Shown: positions 25,052 to 34,857 of the stretch, piece by piece
How positions within the stretch are numbered: position 1 is the first letter of the stretch
Layout: each line of letters begins with the position of its first letter
From: Flammeovirga pacifica
Lineage (GTDB): Bacteria > Bacteroidota > Bacteroidia > Cytophagales > Flammeovirgaceae
DNA: 64,000 nt
NCBI RefSeq assembly: GCF_000807855.2
Contig: NZ_JRYR02000002.1
Coordinates: 449,756 to 513,755, forward strand
Direction: 5' to 3'
Notes under the pieces: generated by a model
The model's input: only the letters and a program-made list of their open reading frames with translations
Told to the model about the DNA's origin: nothing
Databases searched by the model: none
Made by a program: the position numbers and the translations under genes

Positions 25052-26014
25052 ATGAAATTAAAATTTGTATTACTATTATTGTTGATTTGTTGTGCAAATC
25101 TTCACTCTCAAAATTTAAAGGAGGTAGATCAATATGTTATTCATCATTTATTAAAGGAGAAAAACATAGATAAATTATCTAATAAGATTAATGCAAAATA
25201 CCAAAAACCAATAGTGAGAGCAAGGGCAATTTATTGTTACATTTCTAGTACTATTTCATATGATGTAGATGCTTGGAAAAAAGGAAATGTTGGTTACCGA
25301 TTTACTTATAAAACAGAAAAAGAAAAAGAACAAAAACTGAGAGCGTTTAGGAATGATAAAGCGATTGAAGCTGTTAAATCGGGGAAGGCGGTATGTGATG
25401 GGTATTCAACACTCTTTGAAATTCTTTGTCATAAATCGGAAATAGAATGTATTACAGTGCAAGGGGAGAGTAAATCATTTTTATCTGATTTAAATAAAAC
25501 TTTTTCTGAAGATGTTAAAGGTGATCATGCATGGAATATTATTACAATCAATGGGGAGAAATTTTTAGTAGATACAACATGGGGTGCTGGTAGTATTGAT
25601 AATCAACTAAAGTTTGTGAAAAATTACTCAGATGTCTACTTTATGATGCCTCCAAACAGGTTCATTTTAAATCATTACCCACAGCAGGAGCAATATAAAT
25701 TGACTTCAATTTCAAAAAAACAATTTTATGATTATCCTTTATTTTACCTAGATTACTTTTTTACAAATATCAAATTGATAGCACCTTTAAATAAAGAAAT
25801 AAAAAAGAGTAATAGTTTTCAAATCATTTTATCCCCTCTAACTATCCAGAAAGATTTACTTTTTGCCTATGATGATAGTAAGTATGCTTTAGATATTAAG
25901 ATGAAAGAAATTGATGGAAAATTATATATTGAAGTTCCATCTTCTTCACCCAATTCTACCTACTTTACGATTTATTATAAAAACATGAGTATTGTTACTT
26001 ACCTAGTGAAATAG
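25052..26014 (+). CDS. Exported transglutaminase-like protein
   Basis: 320 residues with an N-terminal signal (LLLLLICCANLHSQ, cleavage ~20). Residues ~60-185 are a transglutaminase/protease core with a complete triad: Cys115 in 'AVCDGYSTLFEIL', His159 in 'GDHAWNII' and Asp174 in 'VDTTWGAGS'. The C-terminal third (~210-320) is a beta-rich domain of unknown type. Bacterial homologues act as peptidases or as cross-linking enzymes in the envelope; the substrate is unknown. It starts 3 bases after the AlkB-like stop, so it is the last gene of the LytS operon. Confidence 0.85.
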   Translation: MKLKFVLLLLLICCANLHSQNLKEVDQYVIHHLLKEKNIDKLSNKINAKYQKPIVRARAIYCYISSTISYDVDAWKKGNVGYRFTYKTEKEKEQKLRAFRNDKAIEAVKSGKAVCDGYSTLFEILCHKSEIECITVQGESKSFLSDLNKTFSEDVKGDHAWNIITINGEKFLVDTTWGAGSIDNQLKFVKNYSDVYFMMPPNRFILNHYPQQEQYKLTSISKKQFYDYPLFYLDYFFTNIKLIAPLNKEIKKSNSFQIILSPLTIQKDLLFAYDDSKYALDIKMKEIDGKLYIEVPSSSPNSTYFTIYYKNMSIVTYLVK

Positions 26015-26157
26015 AGGAATTTAAGTTACTATAATTTGCAACTTTATTTATTTGAAGGTATTTTGTATTAAGATATAAGAACAATTTAATTCTGTTAGAT
26101 TTGAAATGAATCATTCTTATAATAAATATAATTTACCTGATCCATAAACTATTACCA

Positions 26158-26913
26158 ATGAAACAAGTTATTGATAGATTCACGACCACTTCTTCTACTT
26201 ATAAAAAGTTTAGACCCAAATATCCTGAAGCTCTTTTTGACACCATTTATAAATATATAAAGGATACTTCTGCCACTTTAGATTGCGGTACTGGTAACGG
26301 ACAAGCCGCTAGATATTTAGCTAAGAAATTTGATCATGTTATTGGTATTGATATCAGTAAGAATCAAATAAATAATGCGGTGTCAGAAAAAAATATATGG
26401 TATATAGAAAGCCGTGCAGAAAAGACAAAGTTTAAAGATGAATATTTTGATTTAATCACTATTGCTCAGGCAGCACATTGGTTTGATCTGGAATTATTTA
26501 ATAATGAAGCACATCGCCTATTAAAAACAGATGGTGTTATTGCCTATTTTGGATATAACTTATTTAAAGTGAATAATGAAATTGATGAGATGATCAGGTA
26601 CTTTTATTATGAAGTGATTGGTCCTTATTGGGATAAAGAAAGAAAAATTCTTGAAAATGAATATAAAGATATTCCCTTCAGCTTTACAGAAGTGAAAGAA
26701 GTAAGTGATGTAGATATGATAGTTAAGTGGGATTTAGAACAATTGTATGGGTATTTACATACTTGGACAAGTGTACAAACATTTTTGAAATCAAACCCTA
26801 CGGTTGATCCTGTAGCTGATCTAATGAAAAAATTAACTCCAATTTGGGGAGAGAAGGAGAAACGAGAAGTAGTGTTTCCTGTTTTCCTTAAAATCGGAAT
26901 TAAGGAAGAATAG
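26158..26913 (+). CDS. SAM-dependent class I methyltransferase
   Basis: 251 residues. Motif I is 'TLDCGTGNGQAARYLA' (residues ~40-55), followed by the acidic 'VIGIDISKNQINNA' and the motif 'FDLITIAQAAHWFDLELFNNE', the pattern of the Methyltransf_11 group related to UbiE and to trans-aconitate-type methyltransferases ('Y...RP.YP..L' start). Substrate unknown. It lies 143 bases after the transglutaminase gene, so it may have its own promoter. Confidence 0.88.
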   Translation: MKQVIDRFTTTSSTYKKFRPKYPEALFDTIYKYIKDTSATLDCGTGNGQAARYLAKKFDHVIGIDISKNQINNAVSEKNIWYIESRAEKTKFKDEYFDLITIAQAAHWFDLELFNNEAHRLLKTDGVIAYFGYNLFKVNNEIDEMIRYFYYEVIGPYWDKERKILENEYKDIPFSFTEVKEVSDVDMIVKWDLEQLYGYLHTWTSVQTFLKSNPTVDPVADLMKKLTPIWGEKEKREVVFPVFLKIGIKEE

Positions 26914-26937
26914 TATTTAAAGTAAGGGGAGCCTTAT

Positions 26938-27282
26938 TTATGGTGTATATTTTATCAGCTGACATATGTTATCGATTAACACTTTTTCATTAGGATGAAA
27001 CTCATTATCGGCATTGGCTAACTCGATTAATGACTCATATACTATTTGTTTCTTAGCATTACTCATATATTTTAATATGTCAATACATTTTTGAGTTTCC
27101 ATATTCTTAGCTTCTATCACATACTCATCATTCAAGTTGATTCTTTTTTTAAACTCTTCAAAATAGAGAATTTCTTCATCTTCAACTTTACAGTCGGCAT
27201 GAATCATATTCTCTAATACTTTGGTAAAAGAGAGTTTTTCGTTGTAACTAAATTCATTTAAGTGTGCAGTATCAGCAATCAT
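26938..27282 (-). CDS. TerB-like domain protein
   Basis: 114 residues from the ATG at 27282 (a GTG directly before it adds one residue). It is all-helical with two acidic repeats typical of the TerB/tellurite-resistance fold: 'ENMIHADCKVEDEEILYFEE' and 'LIELANADNEFHPNEKVLID', where the Asp residues form the metal-binding face. TerB-like domains occur in stress and membrane-associated complexes; stand-alone small versions have no settled function. It converges with the methyltransferase gene. Confidence 0.7.
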   Translation of the reverse strand: MIADTAHLNEFSYNEKLSFTKVLENMIHADCKVEDEEILYFEEFKKRINLNDEYVIEAKNMETQKCIDILKYMSNAKKQIVYESLIELANADNEFHPNEKVLIDNICQLIKYTP

Positions 27283-27403
27283 CACATATTTATATTAATA
27301 GGTTAAAAAGGGTATCTATCAATATTTCAACAAAATTTGATAAGAAATGATCCAATTCTAGTTTAGATTTTACTTTTAAACTTAGAATCTGACAAAAGCA
27401 TCT

Positions 27404-27411
27404 TATTTTTG
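27404..27411 (+). promoter_or_regulatory. Possible Bacteroidota -7 element
   Basis: TATTTTTG matches TAnnTTTG and lies 27 bases before the start of the 137-aa membrane protein. No clear -33 TTG partner is seen, so this is weak. Confidence 0.3.
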
Positions 27412-27437
27412 TAAAATAAACAAATGACAACTATCTG

Positions 27438-27851
27438 ATGAAGAGAATAAAGTTTTATAAAGTAAACCCATTATTTCAAAGTGTGATTTATGGTGTGGCA
27501 ATGCTTTTCGTATTTATAGGTGGAAATTTTATACAAACAGATTTTCCAGAATACTTAAACAACATATTTATGGTATTAGGATTTGTGATTTTGATGACCT
27601 ATCAAATGAAATTGTTGTTTTGGAAAAACTATGTTGAAACTACAAAAAATGGTATTTTGATAAAGGTAAATACTAAAAAGGGTATTCGATTTTTATACAA
27701 ACAAATTCAATCTTCTAACTTAAGTAACAATACTTTATCAATTACAATGGTTAATGGACACGATTGGGATTTTGATATGACAGATATTAATAGAACCGAT
27801 GTACAAGAATTGCATTATTTAATCATGCATCATACTATTGAAAATTTATAA
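27438..27851 (+). CDS. Membrane protein with two helices, 137 aa, unknown
   Basis: Two membrane segments (residues ~14-30 and ~41-62, 'IFMVLGFVILMTYQMKLLFW') precede a C-terminal soluble part of about 70 residues that looks like a small beta domain ('NGILIKVNTKKGIRFLYKQI', 'LSITMVNGHDWDFDMTDI'), reminiscent of bacterial PH-like domains. No family is certain. It is monocistronic, with a TATTTTTG element 27 bases before the start and a strong terminator after it. Confidence 0.6.
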   Translation: MKRIKFYKVNPLFQSVIYGVAMLFVFIGGNFIQTDFPEYLNNIFMVLGFVILMTYQMKLLFWKNYVETTKNGILIKVNTKKGIRFLYKQIQSSNLSNNTLSITMVNGHDWDFDMTDINRTDVQELHYLIMHHTIENL

Positions 27852-27856
27852 TAATA

Positions 27857-27896
27857 AAAAAGCCATCTTTGAAATTCTCAAAGATGGCTTTTTTAT
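27857..27896. terminator. Bidirectional terminator
   Basis: AAAAAAGCCATCTTTGA pairs with TCAAAGATGGCTTTTTT around AATTC. It ends the rightward 137-aa gene and the leftward giant adhesin gene, whose stop codon begins at 27899. Confidence 0.95.
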
Positions 27897-27898
27897 TA

Positions 27899-30800
27899 TT
27901 ATCGAATTACTGTTAGTGCGGTGGTTTCTCTATGGTGTTCACCATCTAATTCACTTGAGTATTCTATAACTACGGTGTAAACACCACTCATAACTAATTT
28001 TCCTCTGTAGGTGGCGTCCCAACCATTTCCTTCTGTTCTTGCTTCTGAAGAATCAGTATATTCTCTACTAAAAATTATTTCTCCCCATCGGTTATAAATG
28101 TTGAGTTTAATATCAATAGCATATTTAGAACGTATTAAAAATTCATCATTAATACCATCGTAATTGGGTGTTAATGCGTTTGGAACCGTTAATTTAGGAG
28201 GGCAAATGTCATCTACAAAAACAGAAGTAATTGTTTCACATTCTGTGTCGTAAGCTGCATCAATGATCATGACAGAATATTCACCTTCTTCAGACCTTGA
28301 AACGCTAGAAGAAGTTTCTCCTGTACCCTCCCAATAATAGATGAACTCACTACCTTCAGGTGCCTGTAATTCAATTTGTCTTTCAGTTTCAAAACAGATG
28401 ACTCTTTCTTTAACAGCAAATTCAGGAGGAAGCGAACGGTGCACTACCTCGAAAGTTTTAGTTAATAGACATTGTTTACCGCTTTCATGAGTGACTGTAT
28501 TACTTATCGTATATTCTCCGGGAGACGAGACGTAAATCACTTCAGATGTTTCTCCAGTCGACCAAATGAAATCTTGACCAACTCCATCATAATCTTCAAT
28601 TCTACCATTAAGTTCAACTGTTTCTCCTTCACAAACTTCAAAATAAGTATCTTTTAATTGCAGTTGAGGTATTACGTGAACAGTCACACTATCATAAGAT
28701 ACACATCCAGCAGCTGAAGTAACTCTTACAACGTAGGTTTGATCTTCTGTCGGTTGAACATTTACTTTAGGATTAGTACTATTAAGACCTTCCCATAAAT
28801 AAGCTTCTCCACCACTTACTTCTAAGGTTGTTTCTTCTCCTTCACAAAGAAATAAATCATCTGTAAGCGTTATAGTTGGAACAGGATGTACAATAAGAGA
28901 TTGAGTGATATCTTGAATACATCCATTAATTGTTGTTATTCTTAAAAGAATTTCAAAAGTTCCTACCTCATTATATGGATTATTAGGAGAAAAGCTATTG
29001 GATGTAAAATTAGGAGTAGTACCATTATAGTTGAAATCCCATTCTATGGATGCAATTTCAGGATGGTCACTTTCTAATTCTCCACCTTTATATTCTGAAG
29101 TGTTTTCAAATTGTGCTTCATCAAAAATACAGATTTCAGAAACATTAAATGAAGGCAATGGTTGTTGGAATACGGTTATTGATTCTGTAACAGGTAAAGA
29201 AGAACAGCCTCCTACAGGTGTGACAATAAGTGTGACATCATGTTGACCGAAATCAGGGAATTCATACGATAAAACAGGTTCATCAGTAATTATAGTTTCG
29301 TAATTACTTAAAGTCCAAGCATATTCAACTTCTAAACCATCTTCATTTTCATAATTAGCAGTAAACTCAGTGATTGCTCCAAAACAAACAGATGACGAAG
29401 TGAATGAAGCTTCTGCTTGTGGATCTACAACAAGAATACTTGTTGTTGTTGCACAATTAGTGGTATCTGAAGTATCTGTAATGGTTACTGTGTAGGTACC
29501 AGGAAGATTTTTTGAAATCGATGCAGTGGTTTCTCCAGATTCCCATAAATACGTATAGTTATTTCCATTAGGTGCATTAATAGTAATAGGACCACTATTA
29601 AAACAATGAACAAGTGTATCTTGACTAAAACCTTCTGGCAGTGAATTAAACCTAGCAGTGAATACCTTTGTAAAGGTACAAGTACCTCCATCCGGTCTTG
29701 TTACCGTATTTATGACTGTGTAATCTCCAGCAGAAGAAACGGTTAAAGTAGGAGAAGTATCGCCTGTTTCTACCCATTCGAAAGATTCAACAGTACCTAA
29801 GTAATCATTTATTCTAGCATCAAATGTTATTTCATCTCCTTCACAAGCCACGAAAATTGATTGTTTTTCTTTTATTTCAGGAATCACTAAGATGGAAACA
29901 CTATCTATCGTTAAACAATTGAATTCATTCCATGCTTTTACAACAAAGATAGAATCAGTTGTAGGACTAACAGTGATTTCTTGAGTAGTTGCTCCAGTAG
30001 ACCATTCGTAAGAGGTAGCACCATTTACTGTTAATGTGATTTGATCACCATAACAAATATATCTACTTTCACTTAAGGTAATTGTTGGTAATTCTCTAAC
30101 AATTACTTCTTTTTCAAATACATCCATACATCCCTCCAATGTATACACCTCCAACCTTACATTATAAGTACCAGGTTCATCGTATAAATGAGTGGGGCTT
30201 ACATCCATAGAACCTATAAGATCAGGATGATTGTTAGTATCAAAATACCATTTTACTTCTTGTATTATGGTAGGATCTGTGGTAATTAAGTTACCCTCGA
30301 AAGTTGAAAGGTTTTCAAATACCATTTCATTTTCAAAGCAAACTTCAAGAGCCTCAAAATCTAGAACAGGTAGAGGCTTAACTCTTAATGTTTTGGTTAC
30401 TGAAGAGTTAGCACAAATATTATCGGATTCAACGGTTAATTGAACATCATAATCTCCTTCCTCAGGAAAGATAATTCCTAAAATAGAAGTGGTTGTTGTT
30501 GAATCTTTAAGATAACCATTAGAAGATGTGATATTCCAGTGATAATTAGTGATGTTTCCTCGAGTATAGGGCTGAAAACCAGAATCATTAGCTTCTATGT
30601 AAATAGAATCTGATAAGCAAATAGGAGCTAAATCAGGTAAAACGGCTACTGGTACGGGATCATATTTGATATTGAATGTTCTTGTAGAATACCCCACTTT
30701 TGTATCAGTATGATTGTATATAGGGTTTATTTTATCTACATATTCAGCATCTAACCAAATCTCAAGCGTATAATTTCTTCCATTTTCATCATTTGGATTG

Positions 30801-33800
30801 ACTTCAAAATAGCCACAATTAGTAGTATCTGTACAATACGTTAATGTAATAGTAGAATCCATTCCACCATCGATTTCTGGAATTAAAACTCCGTCTACAG
30901 ACCATTGATAAAAAATTTCACTTTTGTAACTATAATTAGCACTATCTACATCAGAAAGTTTAAAGTTAGGATCAAAAGAATTTATGGAAGTATCTCCTTC
31001 TGAAATACACATATAAATATCCTCTAAATCTACTTCAGGTTGTTTCAATACAGTAACAAAATTCAGAGGGTCTTCTTCAGCTTTATAACTACAACTCACT
31101 AACCTTCCATCAATTAATTTTATAGTAGAATTGAAAATTAAAAATGGATTGTATGTAGCGTAGTCTGTACCTAAGTTATCCCAATTAGGCTGGTAGTCTA
31201 CGGTAGGAGTTATACCATCACCGGCTATACCATTACCAAAAGTCCATAAATATTCTATTTTTTGAATATCTCCAGAAACACTAGCAGGAATAGCTTCCAT
31301 CATTGTGGTGAGAGGTTCGTAACCTATTTTCTTTTGGATATACAGGTCACCTTTTACACCACCAACATTCACCTCAAGAGTATCTGAAAATAAAATACAC
31401 CCTTCAGTATCCTGTGCAGACATACTTACTTTGTAATCTCCAGGTTCAAAAAAGTAACTAAAGACTCCTTGATCATCATCTTTAGTATATGTTGTAGTAT
31501 TATTAATGACTACACTCCAAACCCATTTTTCAATCGGAACATTATTACCATCAGCATCAATTCTTGTTAATGTGTTTCCAGTAGATCCATCTGCTATATC
31601 AGTAAAATTGATGAAGCCAGGACATGCTAACTCCTCTTCTGAAGAGGTGAAATCAGCTGCTCCAAGTGGTAGTTCTGGAACATCGAAAGTAATACTATCA
31701 ATTGCAGTACATCCGTTTCGATCAGAAACAGAGAGGATCGCTTTATAAGTTCCCAAAGTAAAAGAATCGAACCTGAAAATATAGTTACTATCAATATTAT
31801 CAGGTGATACATTATTTTTTGTTCCATCAGGGTATTCTATTTCCCAAGAAAAAATAGATTGACTTCGATCGTATATTGTATTGTCATTAATATTAGCATC
31901 AATATATGTTTCGATATAATCACATTTAAAAACGAAATCTATGTAATCTTCGACAGGTTTAGAGAAATCTAAAATAGGTTGTGTTACTCTAGTACGTTCT
32001 TCATTGGAAGTGACATCACAGACATCAGAAGAAACTCTTAAGCGTACTCTGTGCCTATCACTTTGTGGAGAAAGCACATCATTGTAAATCCAAACAAGAT
32101 TTTCGACTGTTGCACTACTACCGGTTTTTACAACATTTCCATCAACTAGCCATTCCCAAGTAATATTAGGAGCTTCAAGTTTAAATCCAGGCTCTACAAA
32201 ATAAGTAATCGGTTCACCAACACATACATTGTCAATATCATCATCTATCCTGAATTCCATTTCATAAACAGTAAATGGACCACCTGTAGTTGTTTCTGTA
32301 CAACCTGAATTATTATAATTTACGGTGACTTCAAATTCCCAATCACCTCCATTATTAAAGGTAATACGAGGTCTTCTATTTGTTCTAGTTAATACTTCTC
32401 CAGTGGTTGTATTGGTGAACACCCAAACATAATTAGCTGGATAGGTGTTATTGTTAACATCAGGATCAAAACGTAGTTGAGTACCTGAACATAATTGAGT
32501 AGGATTGTTGTATGTATTATTACCTTCAACTCTCCATCTAGGATTCATAGGAGGAGGTTTATTAGGGATATTTAATATTACTTCATAATCATCTGAACAA
32601 AAGTTGGGAGGAGTAACAGACGGAATAGATGCAGTATTTTGTACTGATAAAACTGCTCTTACTTGGTCTCCATGTGTAATATTTAAACCAATAAAATTAG
32701 GATGATTAGGTATGTCCTCATTAGCATCATTAGTTACAATTTGAGTGGACCTTGTACCACCTGAACCAGTGACAGTAAAATCCCAAGTATAATCGCCTGC
32801 ACCACCAACACCTACATTTGAATTATTATTGAACTCAATAGAAGATGGATCACATAATTGAGTCATGTTCATATCAAAATTGGCATAAGGTGTAATAACT
32901 TCAATAGTTTTGTACACAGGAACTGATTCACAGCCATTATGTATCGCCCAAAATCCTATTGTATAAGTTCCCTCATCAAGATCATCATAGTTATTAGTGG
33001 CGTTGCCATTGACTGTACCTGCAGGTTGCCAATTGGGTGCTCCTTGAACATTAAAATCCCAGAAGTATTGAATATCTGCATCAGGAATACCTTTTCTATC
33101 GGAAGTATTCGTAAAATTGATATCTGTATTATTACAAATGTTAGGGCCAGGGAAGAAAGTGAAATCTAAATCAATCTGTTCTCCAACATTTATAACCGCA
33201 GTATCTGTTGATGTACAACCTCCACCAAAATTGATGGTAACAGTAACATCATAAGTATCACCAGGAATACCTGTTAATGACATTGTCGTTCCTGTGCCAG
33301 AATAAGTAGTACCAGTTACACGACCTACTACAGTCCATGTTCTAGATATAGAATTGTCAGTATAATTATTTCCACCTTGTGTTAAATTGTAGGATAATGT
33401 AGTTGAATAAGGGGCACAATTAAAGCCTGCGCCTATACCTACTATATTTGTATTGATTTCAGTAGAAGTTACCTCAATTTCATCAATAAGACATTGCCCA
33501 TTGTCATTAGCAAATAATTGAATTGTATAAGTTCCTGTAGAAGTAAAGCTATAGGTTGGCGTAGGATTATTATTGAAATCATTTCCACCAATTTCTTTTA
33601 CTCTCCAAAAATAATTTGAGACATCATGTAGATTATTAATGCTTAGGTTAACAGAGAAATTATCCGAACAAAACATAGTATTATCTGCTACTATAGAAAT
33701 ATCGGATAAACTCATAGGAGGTACTGTTATATCTCTAGAAAAAGAACATCCATTGTCTAAAGTAGCAGTAACTGTATAAATAACAGCTGCTCCCGTAGTG

Positions 33801-34846
33801 TTTGAAAAATTATGAACAATATTATCAGGAATACTTGATGTAGCACTATTGCCATCACCAAAATCCCAAGAGATATTTTCACCATTTAATTCATTCGGAA
33901 GTTGAGGATTAAAAGTAACAGGATAGGTAGCACAAAAAGATGTAGGGATATCAAAATCAAACATATTTTCCGAAACACCAAGAATTACTTTTGTTGTTGC
34001 TACATCGAAACATCCACCGTTGGTTGATGTAACAGTTACTGTGTACTCTTTTCCATTAGAAATATCAAAAGTATGTGTTGGGTTTTGATCTGTAGATGTA
34101 TTTCCATCACCAAAATCCCAAGTATAAGTTACATCAGCGGCAGGGGAGTCGTCTTTAACTAAAAATGTTTCAGCTGTAAATGTTTGCGAAAATGATGTTT
34201 GACATGTGGTTACTAAAGGAGGATCAATATTAGTATATATTTTCTCAGTAATATTAATATACGTTTGTTTAAACGTCTCCACTTTACAACCATCCAATGT
34301 TTCTCCAACAAGATAAACATCATATCCAGCAGGATTTGGAGCTAATTGTGATGTTGGTTGACCATCTTGATAGCTTTTACCATCTATAATAAATTCGTAA
34401 AATGCGAGATCAATATTTGTTGTTTTGGTAAATATTATTGTAGCTCCATCGCAAGCTGTTTCGACATTAGATTCAAATTCTATTTTTGGAATGGGTTTTA
34501 CTTTTACTTTACCAGTTAATGTTTTTGTTGCACCTCCTTGTGTAAAGGTAACAGAGATGTCATAATCGACAATACTTGACGGTGATCCTAAATAGGTATC
34601 CGTAGGCGTTGCAAGATTGGAATTGTTTCCATTACCTAAATCCCAACTGTAATTTGATATTGCACCTAATCCTTCATCATCAATGTAAAAAGAAGTTTGT
34701 AAGAAATCACAGGCTTCAATTGTGCCATTTGTAATATCAGTTCCCGAAGGGGATGAACCTGCCATTAACTTTTGAGCATTGACGTTGGTTAGTGTAAATA
34801 ACGATAGTAATAACGGAAAAAATATATAGTAAAATCTTAATTTCAT
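27899..34846 (-). CDS. Giant PKD/Ig-repeat surface protein with T9SS type B (CHU_C) C-terminal domain
   Basis: 2315 residues with a signal peptide (cleavage near 'VNAQ', ~25). The body is a chain of PKD/Ig-like domains, for example 'YTWDFGDGNTSTDQNPTHTF' near residue 240 and 'ISWDFGDGNSATSS' near 325. The last ~90 residues are the gliding-motility-associated C-terminal domain ('ALTPNYDGINDEFLIR', 'IYNRWGEIIF', 'GWDATYRGK'), which directs export by type IX secretion and surface attachment. Residues ~1403-1808 and ~1809-2213 are two diverged copies of one five-domain unit. It follows the PorP/SprF gene by 11 bases, an association known for SprB-like adhesins. Role: probable adhesin or gliding-related surface filament. 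Confidence 0.92.
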   Translation of the reverse strand: MKLRFYYIFFPLLLSLFTLTNVNAQKLMAGSSPSGTDITNGTIEACDFLQTSFYIDDEGLGAISNYSWDLGNGNNSNLATPTDTYLGSPSSIVDYDISVTFTQGGATKTLTGKVKVKPIPKIEFESNVETACDGATIIFTKTTNIDLAFYEFIIDGKSYQDGQPTSQLAPNPAGYDVYLVGETLDGCKVETFKQTYINITEKIYTNIDPPLVTTCQTSFSQTFTAETFLVKDDSPAADVTYTWDFGDGNTSTDQNPTHTFDISNGKEYTVTVTSTNGGCFDVATTKVILGVSENMFDFDIPTSFCATYPVTFNPQLPNELNGENISWDFGDGNSATSSIPDNIVHNFSNTTGAAVIYTVTATLDNGCSFSRDITVPPMSLSDISIVADNTMFCSDNFSVNLSINNLHDVSNYFWRVKEIGGNDFNNNPTPTYSFTSTGTYTIQLFANDNGQCLIDEIEVTSTEINTNIVGIGAGFNCAPYSTTLSYNLTQGGNNYTDNSISRTWTVVGRVTGTTYSGTGTTMSLTGIPGDTYDVTVTINFGGGCTSTDTAVINVGEQIDLDFTFFPGPNICNNTDINFTNTSDRKGIPDADIQYFWDFNVQGAPNWQPAGTVNGNATNNYDDLDEGTYTIGFWAIHNGCESVPVYKTIEVITPYANFDMNMTQLCDPSSIEFNNNSNVGVGGAGDYTWDFTVTGSGGTRSTQIVTNDANEDIPNHPNFIGLNITHGDQVRAVLSVQNTASIPSVTPPNFCSDDYEVILNIPNKPPPMNPRWRVEGNNTYNNPTQLCSGTQLRFDPDVNNNTYPANYVWVFTNTTTGEVLTRTNRRPRITFNNGGDWEFEVTVNYNNSGCTETTTGGPFTVYEMEFRIDDDIDNVCVGEPITYFVEPGFKLEAPNITWEWLVDGNVVKTGSSATVENLVWIYNDVLSPQSDRHRVRLRVSSDVCDVTSNEERTRVTQPILDFSKPVEDYIDFVFKCDYIETYIDANINDNTIYDRSQSIFSWEIEYPDGTKNNVSPDNIDSNYIFRFDSFTLGTYKAILSVSDRNGCTAIDSITFDVPELPLGAADFTSSEEELACPGFINFTDIADGSTGNTLTRIDADGNNVPIEKWVWSVVINNTTTYTKDDDQGVFSYFFEPGDYKVSMSAQDTEGCILFSDTLEVNVGGVKGDLYIQKKIGYEPLTTMMEAIPASVSGDIQKIEYLWTFGNGIAGDGITPTVDYQPNWDNLGTDYATYNPFLIFNSTIKLIDGRLVSCSYKAEEDPLNFVTVLKQPEVDLEDIYMCISEGDTSINSFDPNFKLSDVDSANYSYKSEIFYQWSVDGVLIPEIDGGMDSTITLTYCTDTTNCGYFEVNPNDENGRNYTLEIWLDAEYVDKINPIYNHTDTKVGYSTRTFNIKYDPVPVAVLPDLAPICLSDSIYIEANDSGFQPYTRGNITNYHWNITSSNGYLKDSTTTTSILGIIFPEEGDYDVQLTVESDNICANSSVTKTLRVKPLPVLDFEALEVCFENEMVFENLSTFEGNLITTDPTIIQEVKWYFDTNNHPDLIGSMDVSPTHLYDEPGTYNVRLEVYTLEGCMDVFEKEVIVRELPTITLSESRYICYGDQITLTVNGATSYEWSTGATTQEITVSPTTDSIFVVKAWNEFNCLTIDSVSILVIPEIKEKQSIFVACEGDEITFDARINDYLGTVESFEWVETGDTSPTLTVSSAGDYTVINTVTRPDGGTCTFTKVFTARFNSLPEGFSQDTLVHCFNSGPITINAPNGNNYTYLWESGETTASISKNLPGTYTVTITDTSDTTNCATTTSILVVDPQAEASFTSSSVCFGAITEFTANYENEDGLEVEYAWTLSNYETIITDEPVLSYEFPDFGQHDVTLIVTPVGGCSSLPVTESITVFQQPLPSFNVSEICIFDEAQFENTSEYKGGELESDHPEIASIEWDFNYNGTTPNFTSNSFSPNNPYNEVGTFEILLRITTINGCIQDITQSLIVHPVPTITLTDDLFLCEGEETTLEVSGGEAYLWEGLNSTNPKVNVQPTEDQTYVVRVTSAAGCVSYDSVTVHVIPQLQLKDTYFEVCEGETVELNGRIEDYDGVGQDFIWSTGETSEVIYVSSPGEYTISNTVTHESGKQCLLTKTFEVVHRSLPPEFAVKERVICFETERQIELQAPEGSEFIYYWEGTGETSSSVSRSEEGEYSVMIIDAAYDTECETITSVFVDDICPPKLTVPNALTPNYDGINDEFLIRSKYAIDIKLNIYNRWGEIIFSREYTDSSEARTEGNGWDATYRGKLVMSGVYTVVIEYSSELDGEHHRETTALTVIR

Positions 34847-34857
34847 GACTTTAGTTG

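Noticed and set aside
28472-33169. Several plus-strand frames of 61-80 codons inside the giant adhesin gene
   Set aside because: They are shadows of the minus-strand frame, without starts, families or terminators of their own.
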